Part shown: positions 7,637 to 14,836 of the stretch, piece by piece
How the letters are laid out: the number at the start of each line of letters is the position of its first letter
Numbering within the stretch: the stretch's first letter is position 1
Origin: Sphingomonas sp. CCH10-B3
GTDB taxonomy: Bacteria > Pseudomonadota > Alphaproteobacteria > Sphingomonadales > Sphingomonadaceae
Assembly (NCBI RefSeq): GCF_001556185.1
Contig: NZ_LSIJ01000001.1
Location: 1 to 64,000 of the forward strand
Direction of reading: 5' to 3'
DNA: 64,000 bases
Program-made: the position numbers and the translations under genes
Notes under the pieces: generated by a model
Seen by the model: the letters and a program-made list of their open reading frames with translations, nothing else
What the model was told of the DNA's origin: nothing
The model's database searches: none

Positions 7637-8237
7637 GAACCCCGAGGCTGTAAAGCAAGCAAAGGCAAGCCTAAAAAGATGTGCCGATGCATGTCAAAAG
7701 CTAAATCAGGCAACCACCTTTGAGGAGACAGAGGCGGCTTGGACCGATTTTTTGGTATGGTCAGCGCGAATTTACAATAAACTAGGCAAAGGATCGAGAG
7801 GCAACAACGCAAGCGAAAATTGGTACGGATTGATAAAAAAAGAACGTAAGGATGATCCAGTTTTAAGATATATTCACCATGCTAGAAATACTGATGAGCA
7901 TGGGATTGAAAGAATACTATCGAATGATGAATTACGAGAAGTATACATTTACAGAGAAAATGGCGAAATTATTCAGGAATTTTCTACGATTGGCGGCGCA
8001 AAAATTGACGATTTGAAAATGATAATTGACGGAGTTCCTGTGCCCGTCCCACTTGAACGTGTCGAGAAAGTTGCAAAGCTAGTTACTGTGACTGATGACG
8101 TTTTCGGTGACAGTTTTGACCCCCCGCACGAGCATTTCGGTAGGACAATTTTTCCCGAGCCCAAATATGTCGCATTGGCAGCGCTAGATTATATGAAATA
8201 CATGGTAATATCCGCTGATTATCTATCTAATCCATAA
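7635..8237 (+). CDS. AT-rich transposon cargo protein with HEPN-type RNxxxH motif
   Basis: 200 residues. No close family recognised. The first about 100 residues are predicted by eye to be all-helical and end in RYIHHARNTDEHGIE: Arg84-Asn85-xxx-His89 fits the RX4-6H signature (usually RN/RD/RH) of HEPN-domain RNases and toxins. The C-terminal half is different, with VPVPLERVEKVAKLV and a final KYVALAALDYMKYMV helix. Base composition is far more AT-rich than the transposase and the host genes, so the cargo came from another source. The start follows no clear Shine-Dalgarno. A toxin, abortive-infection or RNA-cleaving role is inference from the motif alone. Confidence 0.75.
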   Translation: MNPEAVKQAKASLKRCADACQKLNQATTFEETEAAWTDFLVWSARIYNKLGKGSRGNNASENWYGLIKKERKDDPVLRYIHHARNTDEHGIERILSNDELREVYIYRENGEIIQEFSTIGGAKIDDLKMIIDGVPVPVPLERVEKVAKLVTVTDDVFGDSFDPPHEHFGRTIFPEPKYVALAALDYMKYMVISADYLSNP

Positions 8238-8403
8238 TTTCGAACAACATCGCTGTGTAAACCTTGCGGACCAGTTCATCGAGTGGCTCACCAAGCATAT
8301 GCTCTCGCGCTTCCAGAACGCCAGCTCGCACCATCGCATCTGTAATTTCTAGCACCGGCCTGTCACGCAGGACGCTGGTATCAGTTTCAGGTCGCTTTGT
8401 CAT
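8227..8403 (-). CDS. 58-aa small protein starting inside the right terminal repeat
   Basis: ATG at 8401-8403 lies within the right terminal repeat; the single base by which the two repeats differ turns the left-end TTG into this ATG. The acidic protein (LEITDAMVRAGVLEAREHML, then GEPLDELVRKVYTAMLFEI) resembles short helical hypothetical proteins common in mobile DNA. It converges on the 200-aa cargo gene and their ends overlap by 11 nt. No SD is possible upstream except the GGA at the repeat tip, so the message may be leaderless or read from a host promoter. A partner or antitoxin role is speculative. Confidence 0.6.
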   Translation of the reverse strand: MTKRPETDTSVLRDRPVLEITDAMVRAGVLEAREHMLGEPLDELVRKVYTAMLFEIMD

Positions 8404-8416
8404 GTATATAATGTCC
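8394..8416 (-). repeat. Right terminal inverted repeat
   Basis: Read inward from 8416 it begins GGACATTATATAC then A-TGACAAAGC; one mismatch in 23 with the left end. TATAAT faces outward at 8407-8412 on the plus strand. Confidence 0.9.
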
Positions 8417-8424
8417 AGCGAGCT
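8417..8424. repeat. Right 8-bp target-site duplication
   Basis: AGCGAGCT, identical to 6405-6412, immediately outside the right terminal repeat. Confidence 0.9.
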
Positions 8425-8438
8425 TTCCACCCGCTTAT

Positions 8439-8693
8439 TCAGATGATGTATTCCACCGTCTTCATCTGCGTGGTCGCCGCCCGCTTCGCTGCACGCTTGG
8501 CGACGAGTTTCGCGTGCAGCCCCTCGATCGTCCGGCTGCCCGTGGTCTGGAAAGCGAACGGCAGGAAGCCGTGGATGACGGCGCCGATCCCGCCCGCAAT
8601 CATCGCGAGGCCAAAGCTGGTCGCGACGCCGAAATGCTCGGTGAAGCTCTCGCCGACCGAGGCGGGGTGATCGAGGAACAGGCGGCGGATCAT
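8439..8693 (-). CDS. DUF6356-type small membrane protein
   Basis: 84 residues. The N-terminus MIRRLFLDHPASVGESFTEH and the following hydrophobic segment (about residues 24-48, ATSFGLAMIAGGIGAVIHGF) match a small protein family common in sphingomonads (DUF6356, from memory). The C-terminus is basic (KLVAKRAAKRAA). It starts 15 nt downstream of the Mur ligase stop, so it is probably co-transcribed with it. The transposon lies 15-20 bp beyond its stop. Confidence 0.8.
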   Translation of the reverse strand: MIRRLFLDHPASVGESFTEHFGVATSFGLAMIAGGIGAVIHGFLPFAFQTTGSRTIEGLHAKLVAKRAAKRAATTQMKTVEYII

Positions 8694-8707
8694 GGCGGCT
8701 CTCGTGG

Positions 8708-10138
8708 TTAGGGGGTGGGGGCAATCTTATCAGACGCGGCGCGCGCGGCCAGCCCCGCGACCATCTCCACGGCGAGCAGGCTGAGCGTGTCGTCGCGCGC
8801 GCCCATCACGAGGATGCGGTCGCCGGGGCGGGCGGCGGCGACAAGCGCGGCTGCCGCGTCGGCGCGGTCAGCGATGTGGCGGGCAGGGCTGCCGCGCGCC
8901 GCCAGGTCGGCGACGATGTCGGCGCTCGTCACTTCGCGCGCAACGGTCCCGCCCTGATAGACCGGATCGGGGAGCACCAGAAGATCGCCGTCGCGCAGCC
9001 GCTTGGCGAGGCTGTCGACCAGCGCCGCCCGCATCACCTTGAGCGGGCCATAGCCGTGCGGCTGGAACAGGATCAGCAACCGCCCGGGAAAGGCATGGAG
9101 CGTGTCGAGCGTCGCGGCGATCTTGTCGGGGTTGTGGCCGAAATCGTCGATCACGGCGACGCCGCCTGCCTCGCCGACCAGATCGAAGCGGCGCTTGAGG
9201 CCCTTAAACCCGGCGATCGCCTCGACCGCATCGGCGAGCGGCACACTGGCTGCCCGCACCGCGCCGATGGCGGCGAGCGCATTGGCGACATTGTGCCGCC
9301 CGGGCACTGGCAGCGTGACGCGGACGGGGGCGGCGCCGCGTTCGCTGAGCTCGAAGCTGACCGAGAAAGGCGCTTCGACGATGTTGCTCGCGCGGAAGTC
9401 GGCGGGCGCCTCGATCGCCACGGTCAGGCGACGCTCGACCGGGACGACATCGGCCAGCGCGGCGGCCTCGGCATCGGCGACATTGATCACTGCCGTCTGC
9501 GCACGGCCGACGAAATCGCCGAACAGCAGCCGCAATTCCTCGAGCGATTTATGGTCGAGGGTGACATTGTTGAGCACCGCGATCGTCGGGCGATAGAGCG
9601 CGATCGACCCGTCGCTTTCGTCGACTTCGCTGACGAACAGCTCGCCTTCGCCGACCAGCGCGCTCGCGAACGGTGCTTCGGGGCGGGCGAAGTTCTTCAT
9701 CACCGCGCCGTTCATCACGGTCGGTTCGCGGTCGAGGCTGTGGAGGATCCAGCCGATCATGCCGGTGACGGTCGATTTGCCGCTGGTGCCGGCCACTCCG
9801 ATCGAAACCGCGGCGCGATTGAACAGGTCGCTCAGCAACTCGGCGCGGCTCAGCCGTTTTGCGCCGACGCGCTCGGCGGCGACCATGTCGGGCACCGTCG
9901 GCTCGATCGCGGCGGACGCGACCACGATCTGCTCGGGCGAAGTGATGCCGCTGCCATCCTGCGGGTGGAGCGCGATGCCCAGCGCTTCGAGCGCGGCGAA
10001 TTTCGCGGGCACGCGGCCCTGGTCAAGGCTGCGGTCCGATCCCGCCACCTGCGCGCCTTGTCCGGCGAGGATCATCGCCAGCGGCATCATGCCCGATCCG
10101 CCGATGCCGACGAAGAAGTAGGATTTGCTCGCACCCAT
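8708..10138 (-). CDS. Mur ligase family protein, MurC/Mpl-like (probable murein-peptide recycling ligase)
   Basis: 476 residues with the three-domain Mur ligase plan: N-terminal Rossmann-like [14 protein letters not shown], central ATPase with P-loop GTSGKST (GTHGKTT in canonical MurC/Mpl), SEVDESDGS and LNNVTLDH, then the C-terminal domain with [20 protein letters not shown] and LVMGARDD. Being divergent, 39 bp apart, from an LD-carboxypeptidase gene points to peptidoglycan recycling (Mpl joins UDP-MurNAc to recovered tripeptide). Which peptide it uses cannot be read from the sequence; the His-to-Ser and Thr-to-Ser changes in the P-loop suggest a distinct subfamily. Confidence 0.85.
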   Translation of the reverse strand: MGASKSYFFVGIGGSGMMPLAMILAGQGAQVAGSDRSLDQGRVPAKFAALEALGIALHPQDGSGITSPEQIVVASAAIEPTVPDMVAAERVGAKRLSRAELLSDLFNRAAVSIGVAGTSGKSTVTGMIGWILHSLDREPTVMNGAVMKNFARPEAPFASALVGEGELFVSEVDESDGSIALYRPTIAVLNNVTLDHKSLEELRLLFGDFVGRAQTAVINVADAEAAALADVVPVERRLTVAIEAPADFRASNIVEAPFSVSFELSERGAAPVRVTLPVPGRHNVANALAAIGAVRAASVPLADAVEAIAGFKGLKRRFDLVGEAGGVAVIDDFGHNPDKIAATLDTLHAFPGRLLILFQPHGYGPLKVMRAALVDSLAKRLRDGDLLVLPDPVYQGGTVAREVTSADIVADLAARGSPARHIADRADAAAALVAAARPGDRILVMGARDDTLSLLAVEMVAGLAARAASDKIAPTP

Positions 10139-10177
10139 CTTCCGGCGCTATCGCGATAATCGACAACAGGAGCAAGT

Positions 10178-10987
10178 ATGCGGATTGGGATCGTTGCGCC
10201 GGCACGACCGATCGACCAGGACATCGCCGCGCGCGTGGCGGCGGTCGCGGCGACCTATCCCGGCGTCGAGCTGGTCGTGTCGCCGCAATGCTTCCTGAGC
10301 GAAGGCCATTTTGCCGGCCCCGATTTCGCCCGCGCCGAGGCATTTGTCGCGATGGCCAATGATCCGTCGATCGACGCCATCTGGTGCGCGCGCGGCGGCT
10401 ATGGGTCGAACCGCATCCTGCATCTGATCCGCGACCGGCTGGGGCCGGCGGCGGCGCACAAGACCTATCTCGGCTATTCGGACATCGGCTTCCTGCTCGG
10501 CGCCCTCTACGCACGGCGGCTGGGGCGGCAGGCGCATGCGCCGATGCCCGGCGACATCACGCGCGACGGCGGCGAGGCGGCGGTGCGGCGCGTGCTCGGC
10601 TGGCTGACGGGCGATCGCAGCGGGGTGGAGCCGGGGCTCGGCGCGCGGCCGGCAGTGGCGTTCAACCTGTCGATCGTCTCGGCGCTGGTCGGCACGCCGT
10701 GGCTGCCCGATCTCGCCGATCACGTCCTCTTGATCGAGGATGTGTCCGAACCGCTCTACCGCGTCGACCGGATGCTGTTCCAGCTTGCCCATGCGACGCA
10801 GCTGAAGGGGCTGGCCGGGGTCCGGCTCGGGCGCGTGAGCGACATCCAGCCCAACGATCCGCCCTGGGGCGAAAGCCTGTCGGTGATGCTGCCGCGCTGG
10901 TGCGCCGAACTCGGCGTGCCCTATCTGGGCGAAGCCGACATCGGCCATGACACGGCCAACAAGATCGTGCCGTTCGGCCTCGGCTGA
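10178..10987 (+). CDS. ldcA: LD-carboxypeptidase (peptidase family S66)
   Basis: 269 residues, cytoplasmic. LdcA removes the terminal D-Ala from recycled murein tetrapeptides. Seen: AIWCARGGYGSNRIL, the nucleophile in GYSDIGFLL, the Glu in LLIEDVSEPLYRVDRM and the His in IGHDTANKIVPFG, i.e. the complete Ser-Glu-His triad. Divergent from the Mur ligase, consistent with a recycling pair sharing a promoter region (10139-10177). Confidence 0.92.
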   Translation: MRIGIVAPARPIDQDIAARVAAVAATYPGVELVVSPQCFLSEGHFAGPDFARAEAFVAMANDPSIDAIWCARGGYGSNRILHLIRDRLGPAAAHKTYLGYSDIGFLLGALYARRLGRQAHAPMPGDITRDGGEAAVRRVLGWLTGDRSGVEPGLGARPAVAFNLSIVSALVGTPWLPDLADHVLLIEDVSEPLYRVDRMLFQLAHATQLKGLAGVRLGRVSDIQPNDPPWGESLSVMLPRWCAELGVPYLGEADIGHDTANKIVPFGLG

Positions 10988-11015
10988 ACCGCGCGTCGCC
11001 CGCGTGCCCGAAAAA

Positions 11016-11090
<75 letters not shown>

Positions 11091-11179
11091 ATTTTTCGCC
11101 GCCTGTCGGGCGGGAGCGCGCCTATGGGCAGAGCGACGCGATCTTGTCAAGGCATTGCCCGGCGGCGTAGGCACCCGCG

Positions 11180-11323
11180 ATGGCCGACACGCAATCCAAA
11201 GCCGCGCAGGAACGGGCCGACCGGCTGGCCGCGGCGCTGCGCGATAATCTGCGCAAGCGCAAGGCCCGTGCCCGCGGCACAACGCCCGAGCGCGATACCG
11301 ACGCCGCGCCCGACAACGCTTAA
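11180..11323 (+). CDS. 47-aa conserved basic small protein
   Basis: ATG at 11180, TAA at 11321-11323. A helical, charged protein: QERADRLAAALRDNLRKRKA followed by an acidic tail. Short proteins with the DRLAAALRDNLRKRKA pattern are common in sphingomonads; function unknown. It converges with the VOC gene, the two stops overlapping by 2 nt. Confidence 0.6.
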   Translation: MADTQSKAAQERADRLAAALRDNLRKRKARARGTTPERDTDAAPDNA

Positions 11324-11694
11324 CCGCCCATCACAAAGGCATTGAGCTTGTTGCCGTCGGGATCGCGGAAATAGCCGGCGTAAAAGCCGCTGTCGCCGCG
11401 CGGGCCAACCGGCCCTTCGCAGGTGCCGCCATGGGCCAGCGCGATCGCATAGAGCCGGTCGACCTGCGCGCGGTCTTTCGCTTCGAGCGCGACCATCACG
11501 CCATTGCCGACGGTCGCCGGATTGCCGTCGAACGGCTTGGTCAGGCCAATGCCGGGCGCGCCGCCCGGGGCACCCCAGGCAATGAAATTGTCGAATTCCA
11601 TCATCCGCCCGACGCCGAGTTCGGCGGCCAGCGCGTCATAGAAAGCAGCACCCCGTGCCAGATCATTGGTGCCAAGCGTGACATAGCCGATCAT
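11320..11694 (-). CDS. VOC-family (glyoxalase/bleomycin resistance fold) protein
   Basis: 124 residues from MIGYVTLGTNDLARGAAFYD. The frame reaches 11724, but this start follows GGGGAGAGATGCA and matches the N-terminus of the paralogue at 49278. It ends with the VOC signature GYFRDPDGNKLNAF. Probably a small-molecule binding protein or isomerase/dioxygenase-like enzyme of unknown substrate. Confidence 0.85.
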   Translation of the reverse strand: MIGYVTLGTNDLARGAAFYDALAAELGVGRMMEFDNFIAWGAPGGAPGIGLTKPFDGNPATVGNGVMVALEAKDRAQVDRLYAIALAHGGTCEGPVGPRGDSGFYAGYFRDPDGNKLNAFVMGG

Positions 11695-11754
11695 TGCATC
11701 TCTCCCCGAATCGATGCGGAACATATATAGAACATATGGACGCTAGTCAATCGG

Positions 11755-12144
11755 TCAGCGCGGCCGGTGCTGCGTCCCCAAGCCTGCCGTGATGAACAGC
11801 ACAGTCGCCTCGCCTGCGACATCCGCCGTGTGCCAGACGCCGGGTGGGTTGATGCAATAGTCCCCCGGCGTCAGCGTAATCGTGGCAAGGCTGCCGTCGG
11901 GCAATTCTTGGTGCAGCGTGATCGTGCCGCCGGTGCACACCACGACTTCGTCGCCCACCGGATGCATTTCCCACGACTCCCAGCTTTGGTCGAAGCGGTA
12001 GAACGACACCAGCCGCCCCTCGGCGCCATCAGCGGCAACGCGCGCGCCATAATCGGCATACCAGTCCATGCCGGTGAAGTCTGGCTGGACCTCGGCCTTG
12101 GCACCAAGGCCGAGGTGGATCGGCGTCGTGAACAACGATGGCAT
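11755..12144 (-). CDS. Cupin-domain protein
   Basis: 129 residues from an ATG behind GGAGA. Single cupin barrel: motif 1-like region WEMHPVGDEVVVCTGG and motif 2-like region LTPGDYCINPPGVWH with metal-binding His residues. Small single-domain cupins bind metals or small ligands; the substrate is unknown. It is immediately downstream (16 nt) of the aminopeptidase gene, so probably in the same transcript. Confidence 0.85.
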   Translation of the reverse strand: MPSLFTTPIHLGLGAKAEVQPDFTGMDWYADYGARVAADGAEGRLVSFYRFDQSWESWEMHPVGDEVVVCTGGTITLHQELPDGSLATITLTPGDYCINPPGVWHTADVAGEATVLFITAGLGTQHRPR

Positions 12145-12160
12145 GGCGTGTCTCCTCAGC

Positions 12161-13948
12161 TCAGATCGGCGCGCATTTTCCTTCGAGCCACGCCAGCTCA
12201 TCACCCGCCATCTGCGGGCCAAGCACGGCCAGTACCTTAGCGTGATAGGCATTGAGCCAGTCGCGCTCGGCGGCGGTGAGCAGCGCCGGGTCGATCAGGC
12301 CGCGCTCGATCGGACAAAAGGTCAGCGTATCAAACCCCAGCATCGTGCCGCCTTCGCACACGCGCTCTTCGACCAAGATCAGATTCTCGATGCGGATGCC
12401 GTACTCACCCGCCTTGTAATAGCCGGGCTCGTTCGAAATGATCATGCCGGGCCGAAGCGGCTCGGACGGCCCGCCGCCCGGATAATTGGGCGTGGCGATC
12501 CGCTGCGGGCCTTCGTGCACTGCCAGATAGGCACCGACGCCGTGACCGGTGCCATGTGCGTAATCGAGCCCGACTTCCCAGAGCGGGCGCCGGGCGAACG
12601 CGTCGAGCTGCCCGCCATTGGTCCCCGCCGGGAATACGGCGGTCGCCAGCGCGATATGCCCCTTCAGCACGCGGGTGAAGCGGTCGCGCATTTCGGGCGT
12701 GGGGTCGCCGATCGGCAGGACGCGCGTCACATCGGTGGTGCCGTCGGCATATTGCCCGCCCGAATCGACCAGATAGAGTTGGCCGAGTTCGAGCCGCGCA
12801 TTGGATTCTTCATCCACGCGGTAATGCGGGCTCGCGCCATGCGCGCCGGTCGCCGAGATGGTATCAAAGCTGGTGTCGAGCAGCACGCCGGTCTCCTCGC
12901 GGAAGGCTTGCAGTTTCGCCACGCAATCGAGCTCGGTCAGCCCGCCCTTGGGCGCCTCCGCCTCGACCCATCGCAGGAAGCGGGCAAGCGCGGCGCCGTC
13001 GCGTACCGAAGCGGCGCGGTGGCCGGCGATCTCGACCGGGTTCTTGCAGGCTTTTGCAAGCACGACCGGGTCGCGCACCGACAACACCGATGCGCCGCCG
13101 CGTTCGAGCGCGTCGAAGATCGCTGCCACCGCGCGTTCGGGGTCGGCGGCGATCCGCTTGCCCGCAAAGCCGCCGAGCGCTCCGGCAAAAGCGGCACGAT
13201 CATGCAGCCGGATGGCGTTGCCGAGATGGCGGCGAACCTCGTCGGTCAGCTTGTCGGGCGCAACGAAGAGATCGGCAGAGCCGTCGGCCCCGACAATCGC
13301 ATAGGCAAGCGCAACCGGCGTGTGCGCAACATCGCGCCCGCGGATGTTGAGCAGCCACGCAATCGAATCGAGCGCGGTCAGCACCACCGCATCGGCCTTG
13401 CGTTCGGCCAGCCAAGCGCCGACCTGCGCGCGCTTCTCGGCCGATGTCTGCCCCGCCAGCGCATCGTCCTGCACCGACAAGGTCGCGGGCGACGGGGCGG
13501 GCCGGTCGGGCCAAACTGCGTCGACCGGGTTGGTATCGACCGCTACCAGCGTCGCGCCGCGTTCGGCGAGCGCCGCGCGCGCTTCGTTCACCCAGCTGCG
13601 CGTGTGCAGCCACGGGTCATAGCCGATCCGCCCGCCCTGCGGTGCGTTGGCCCCCAGCCACGCCGACACGCTGGTCGCCGGCACGCCAACGAACTGCCAG
13701 TCATCCGCCGACACCTGCTGGCGGACCTGAAGCGTGTAGCGCCCGTCGGTAAAGATCGCAGCCTCGGCAGGCAGCACCACCGCAGTGCCTGCCGATCCCT
13801 GAAAGCCCGTCAACCACGCCAGCCGCTGCGCATAGTCGCCGACATATTCGCTCATATGCTCATCGGTCAGCGGCACGACGAAACCGTCGAGCGCGGTGGC
13901 GGCAAGCTGATCGCGCAGCGCGGCAAGGCGGGCGTGATGTGTCGACAA
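12161..13948 (-). CDS. pepP: Xaa-Pro aminopeptidase (M24B)
   Basis: About 595 residues. I choose a TTG start (13946-13948) behind GGAG, giving MSTHHARLAALRDQLA; an ATG at 13999 is possible but adds a poorly conserved stretch. Two creatinase-like N-terminal domains precede the pita-bread catalytic domain with metal ligands in YLVDSGGQYADGTTDVTR (two Asp), GTGHGVGAYL (His), SNEPGYYKAGEYGIRIENL (Glu) and the final Glu near CPIERGLID. It removes N-terminal residues preceding proline; cytoplasmic. Length fits the long eukaryote-like PepP group found in alphaproteobacteria. Confidence 0.92.
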   Translation of the reverse strand: MSTHHARLAALRDQLAATALDGFVVPLTDEHMSEYVGDYAQRLAWLTGFQGSAGTAVVLPAEAAIFTDGRYTLQVRQQVSADDWQFVGVPATSVSAWLGANAPQGGRIGYDPWLHTRSWVNEARAALAERGATLVAVDTNPVDAVWPDRPAPSPATLSVQDDALAGQTSAEKRAQVGAWLAERKADAVVLTALDSIAWLLNIRGRDVAHTPVALAYAIVGADGSADLFVAPDKLTDEVRRHLGNAIRLHDRAAFAGALGGFAGKRIAADPERAVAAIFDALERGGASVLSVRDPVVLAKACKNPVEIAGHRAASVRDGAALARFLRWVEAEAPKGGLTELDCVAKLQAFREETGVLLDTSFDTISATGAHGASPHYRVDEESNARLELGQLYLVDSGGQYADGTTDVTRVLPIGDPTPEMRDRFTRVLKGHIALATAVFPAGTNGGQLDAFARRPLWEVGLDYAHGTGHGVGAYLAVHEGPQRIATPNYPGGGPSEPLRPGMIISNEPGYYKAGEYGIRIENLILVEERVCEGGTMLGFDTLTFCPIERGLIDPALLTAAERDWLNAYHAKVLAVLGPQMAGDELAWLEGKCAPI

Positions 13949-14150
13949 GGGGCATACTCCATCAAGGCAAAGGCCGATGCACCGACTTAAGCCGACCATT
14001 CTCGCTGCGCAAATCGAGCAAAGCCGGGCAGGGGCGGCAAATTATGGCACCGCGCACCAACCTCGAAACATTCGGCCCGAAAGCTCGCGAATTTGTCAGC
14101 ACGACCGATCTGGAAACCGGACCTTAACCCTGTTGGGCTAGTCCATTCGT

Positions 14151-14756
14151 ATGATGAAGCAGCAATGCCATGTCTGTTCGCGCGATATCAGCAAGCCCTC
14201 CCTGGTGCGCTGCCAGGCGACGGCTTGCCCGATCAACAAGGCCAAGCCGCCGGCGTCGCGCCAGACGCTGATGGGCATCTTCGGCCTTGGTCTCGGCATC
14301 GTCGGCGCAATTGCCGCAGTATCGTGGCTGTTCAATGCGCCGTCGAGCGGCCAATCAACAGTGGCGTCGAATTTCAGCCGCGGCAACGTCAACAATTGGC
14401 TCGATGGGCTGTGGCGGCCGAGCACACCTGATTTCACGCCGGTTGCCCAACAGGTGAGCGGGTCGGACTGGGGCGCCGCGACCCGGGTCGAAACTTTTTC
14501 GTGCGAGGGTCGGCTGTCGGCGGCACGGTCGGTGATCTGCACCAACTGGGATCTGGCGACGGTCGATTACAATCTCGCACTGGTCTATCGTCATGCGCTG
14601 GGCAGCGCACCCAATCCGGCTGCCTTGCGGGCCGAGCAGGAACGCTGGCTGGCGCGGCTGGACGCGCTCGATGCGACGCCCGAGACAGTGATGGAACATT
14701 ACCGCGCGCGGCTCGATGCGCTTCAGGCCGCTGACCCCAAGCTCGCATCGCAATAA
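14151..14756 (+). CDS. Zinc-ribbon / TM / LprI-like (DUF1311) protein
   Basis: 201 residues (or 200 from the second ATG). The N-terminus has four cysteines (CHVC, then CQATAC) like a small zinc ribbon, followed by one membrane segment (about residues 39-60, LMGIFGLGLGIVGAIAAVSW) and a periplasmic domain CEGRLSAARSVICTNWDLA...LALVYRHAL...EQERWLARLDAL that resembles the lysozyme-inhibitor LprI/DUF1311 repeat. An envelope or muramidase-protection role is inference. No neighbours in an evident operon. Confidence 0.75.
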   Translation: MMKQQCHVCSRDISKPSLVRCQATACPINKAKPPASRQTLMGIFGLGLGIVGAIAAVSWLFNAPSSGQSTVASNFSRGNVNNWLDGLWRPSTPDFTPVAQQVSGSDWGAATRVETFSCEGRLSAARSVICTNWDLATVDYNLALVYRHALGSAPNPAALRAEQERWLARLDALDATPETVMEHYRARLDALQAADPKLASQ

Positions 14757-14836
14757 TCGCCCGCTTGAGTTGCCGGGCATAGTTCTGGCAAGGACCGGTC
14801 GCGCCCTTTTTGTTGCGGCGCGGCAGGGGGCGTCGG

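Larger units (their letters stand above)
6413..8416 (+). mobile_element. Complete IS1595-family transposon with cargo genes
   Basis: 2004-bp element bounded by 23-bp terminal inverted repeats (6413-6435 and 8394-8416, 22 of 23 identical, starting GGACATTATATAC) and perfect 8-bp direct repeats AGCGAGCT. It contains the transposase (6461-7420), small ORFs (7338-7493 +, 7490-7636 -), an AT-rich 200-aa cargo gene (7635-8237) and a 58-aa ORF running inward from the right end (8227-8403). The cargo region is markedly richer in A+T than the host genes around it. Identical target duplications and near-identical ends suggest a fairly recent insertion between two co-directional minus-strand genes (8439-8693 and 5916-6344), neither of which is broken. 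Confidence 0.9.

Noticed and set aside
12068..13990. Plus-strand open frame of 640 codons opposite the aminopeptidase gene
   Set aside because: Low-complexity Arg-rich translation antisense to a clear M24 peptidase.
14044..14127. 27-codon ORF between the aminopeptidase and the LprI-like gene
   Set aside because: Weak ribosome-binding site, no recognisable features; probably chance.
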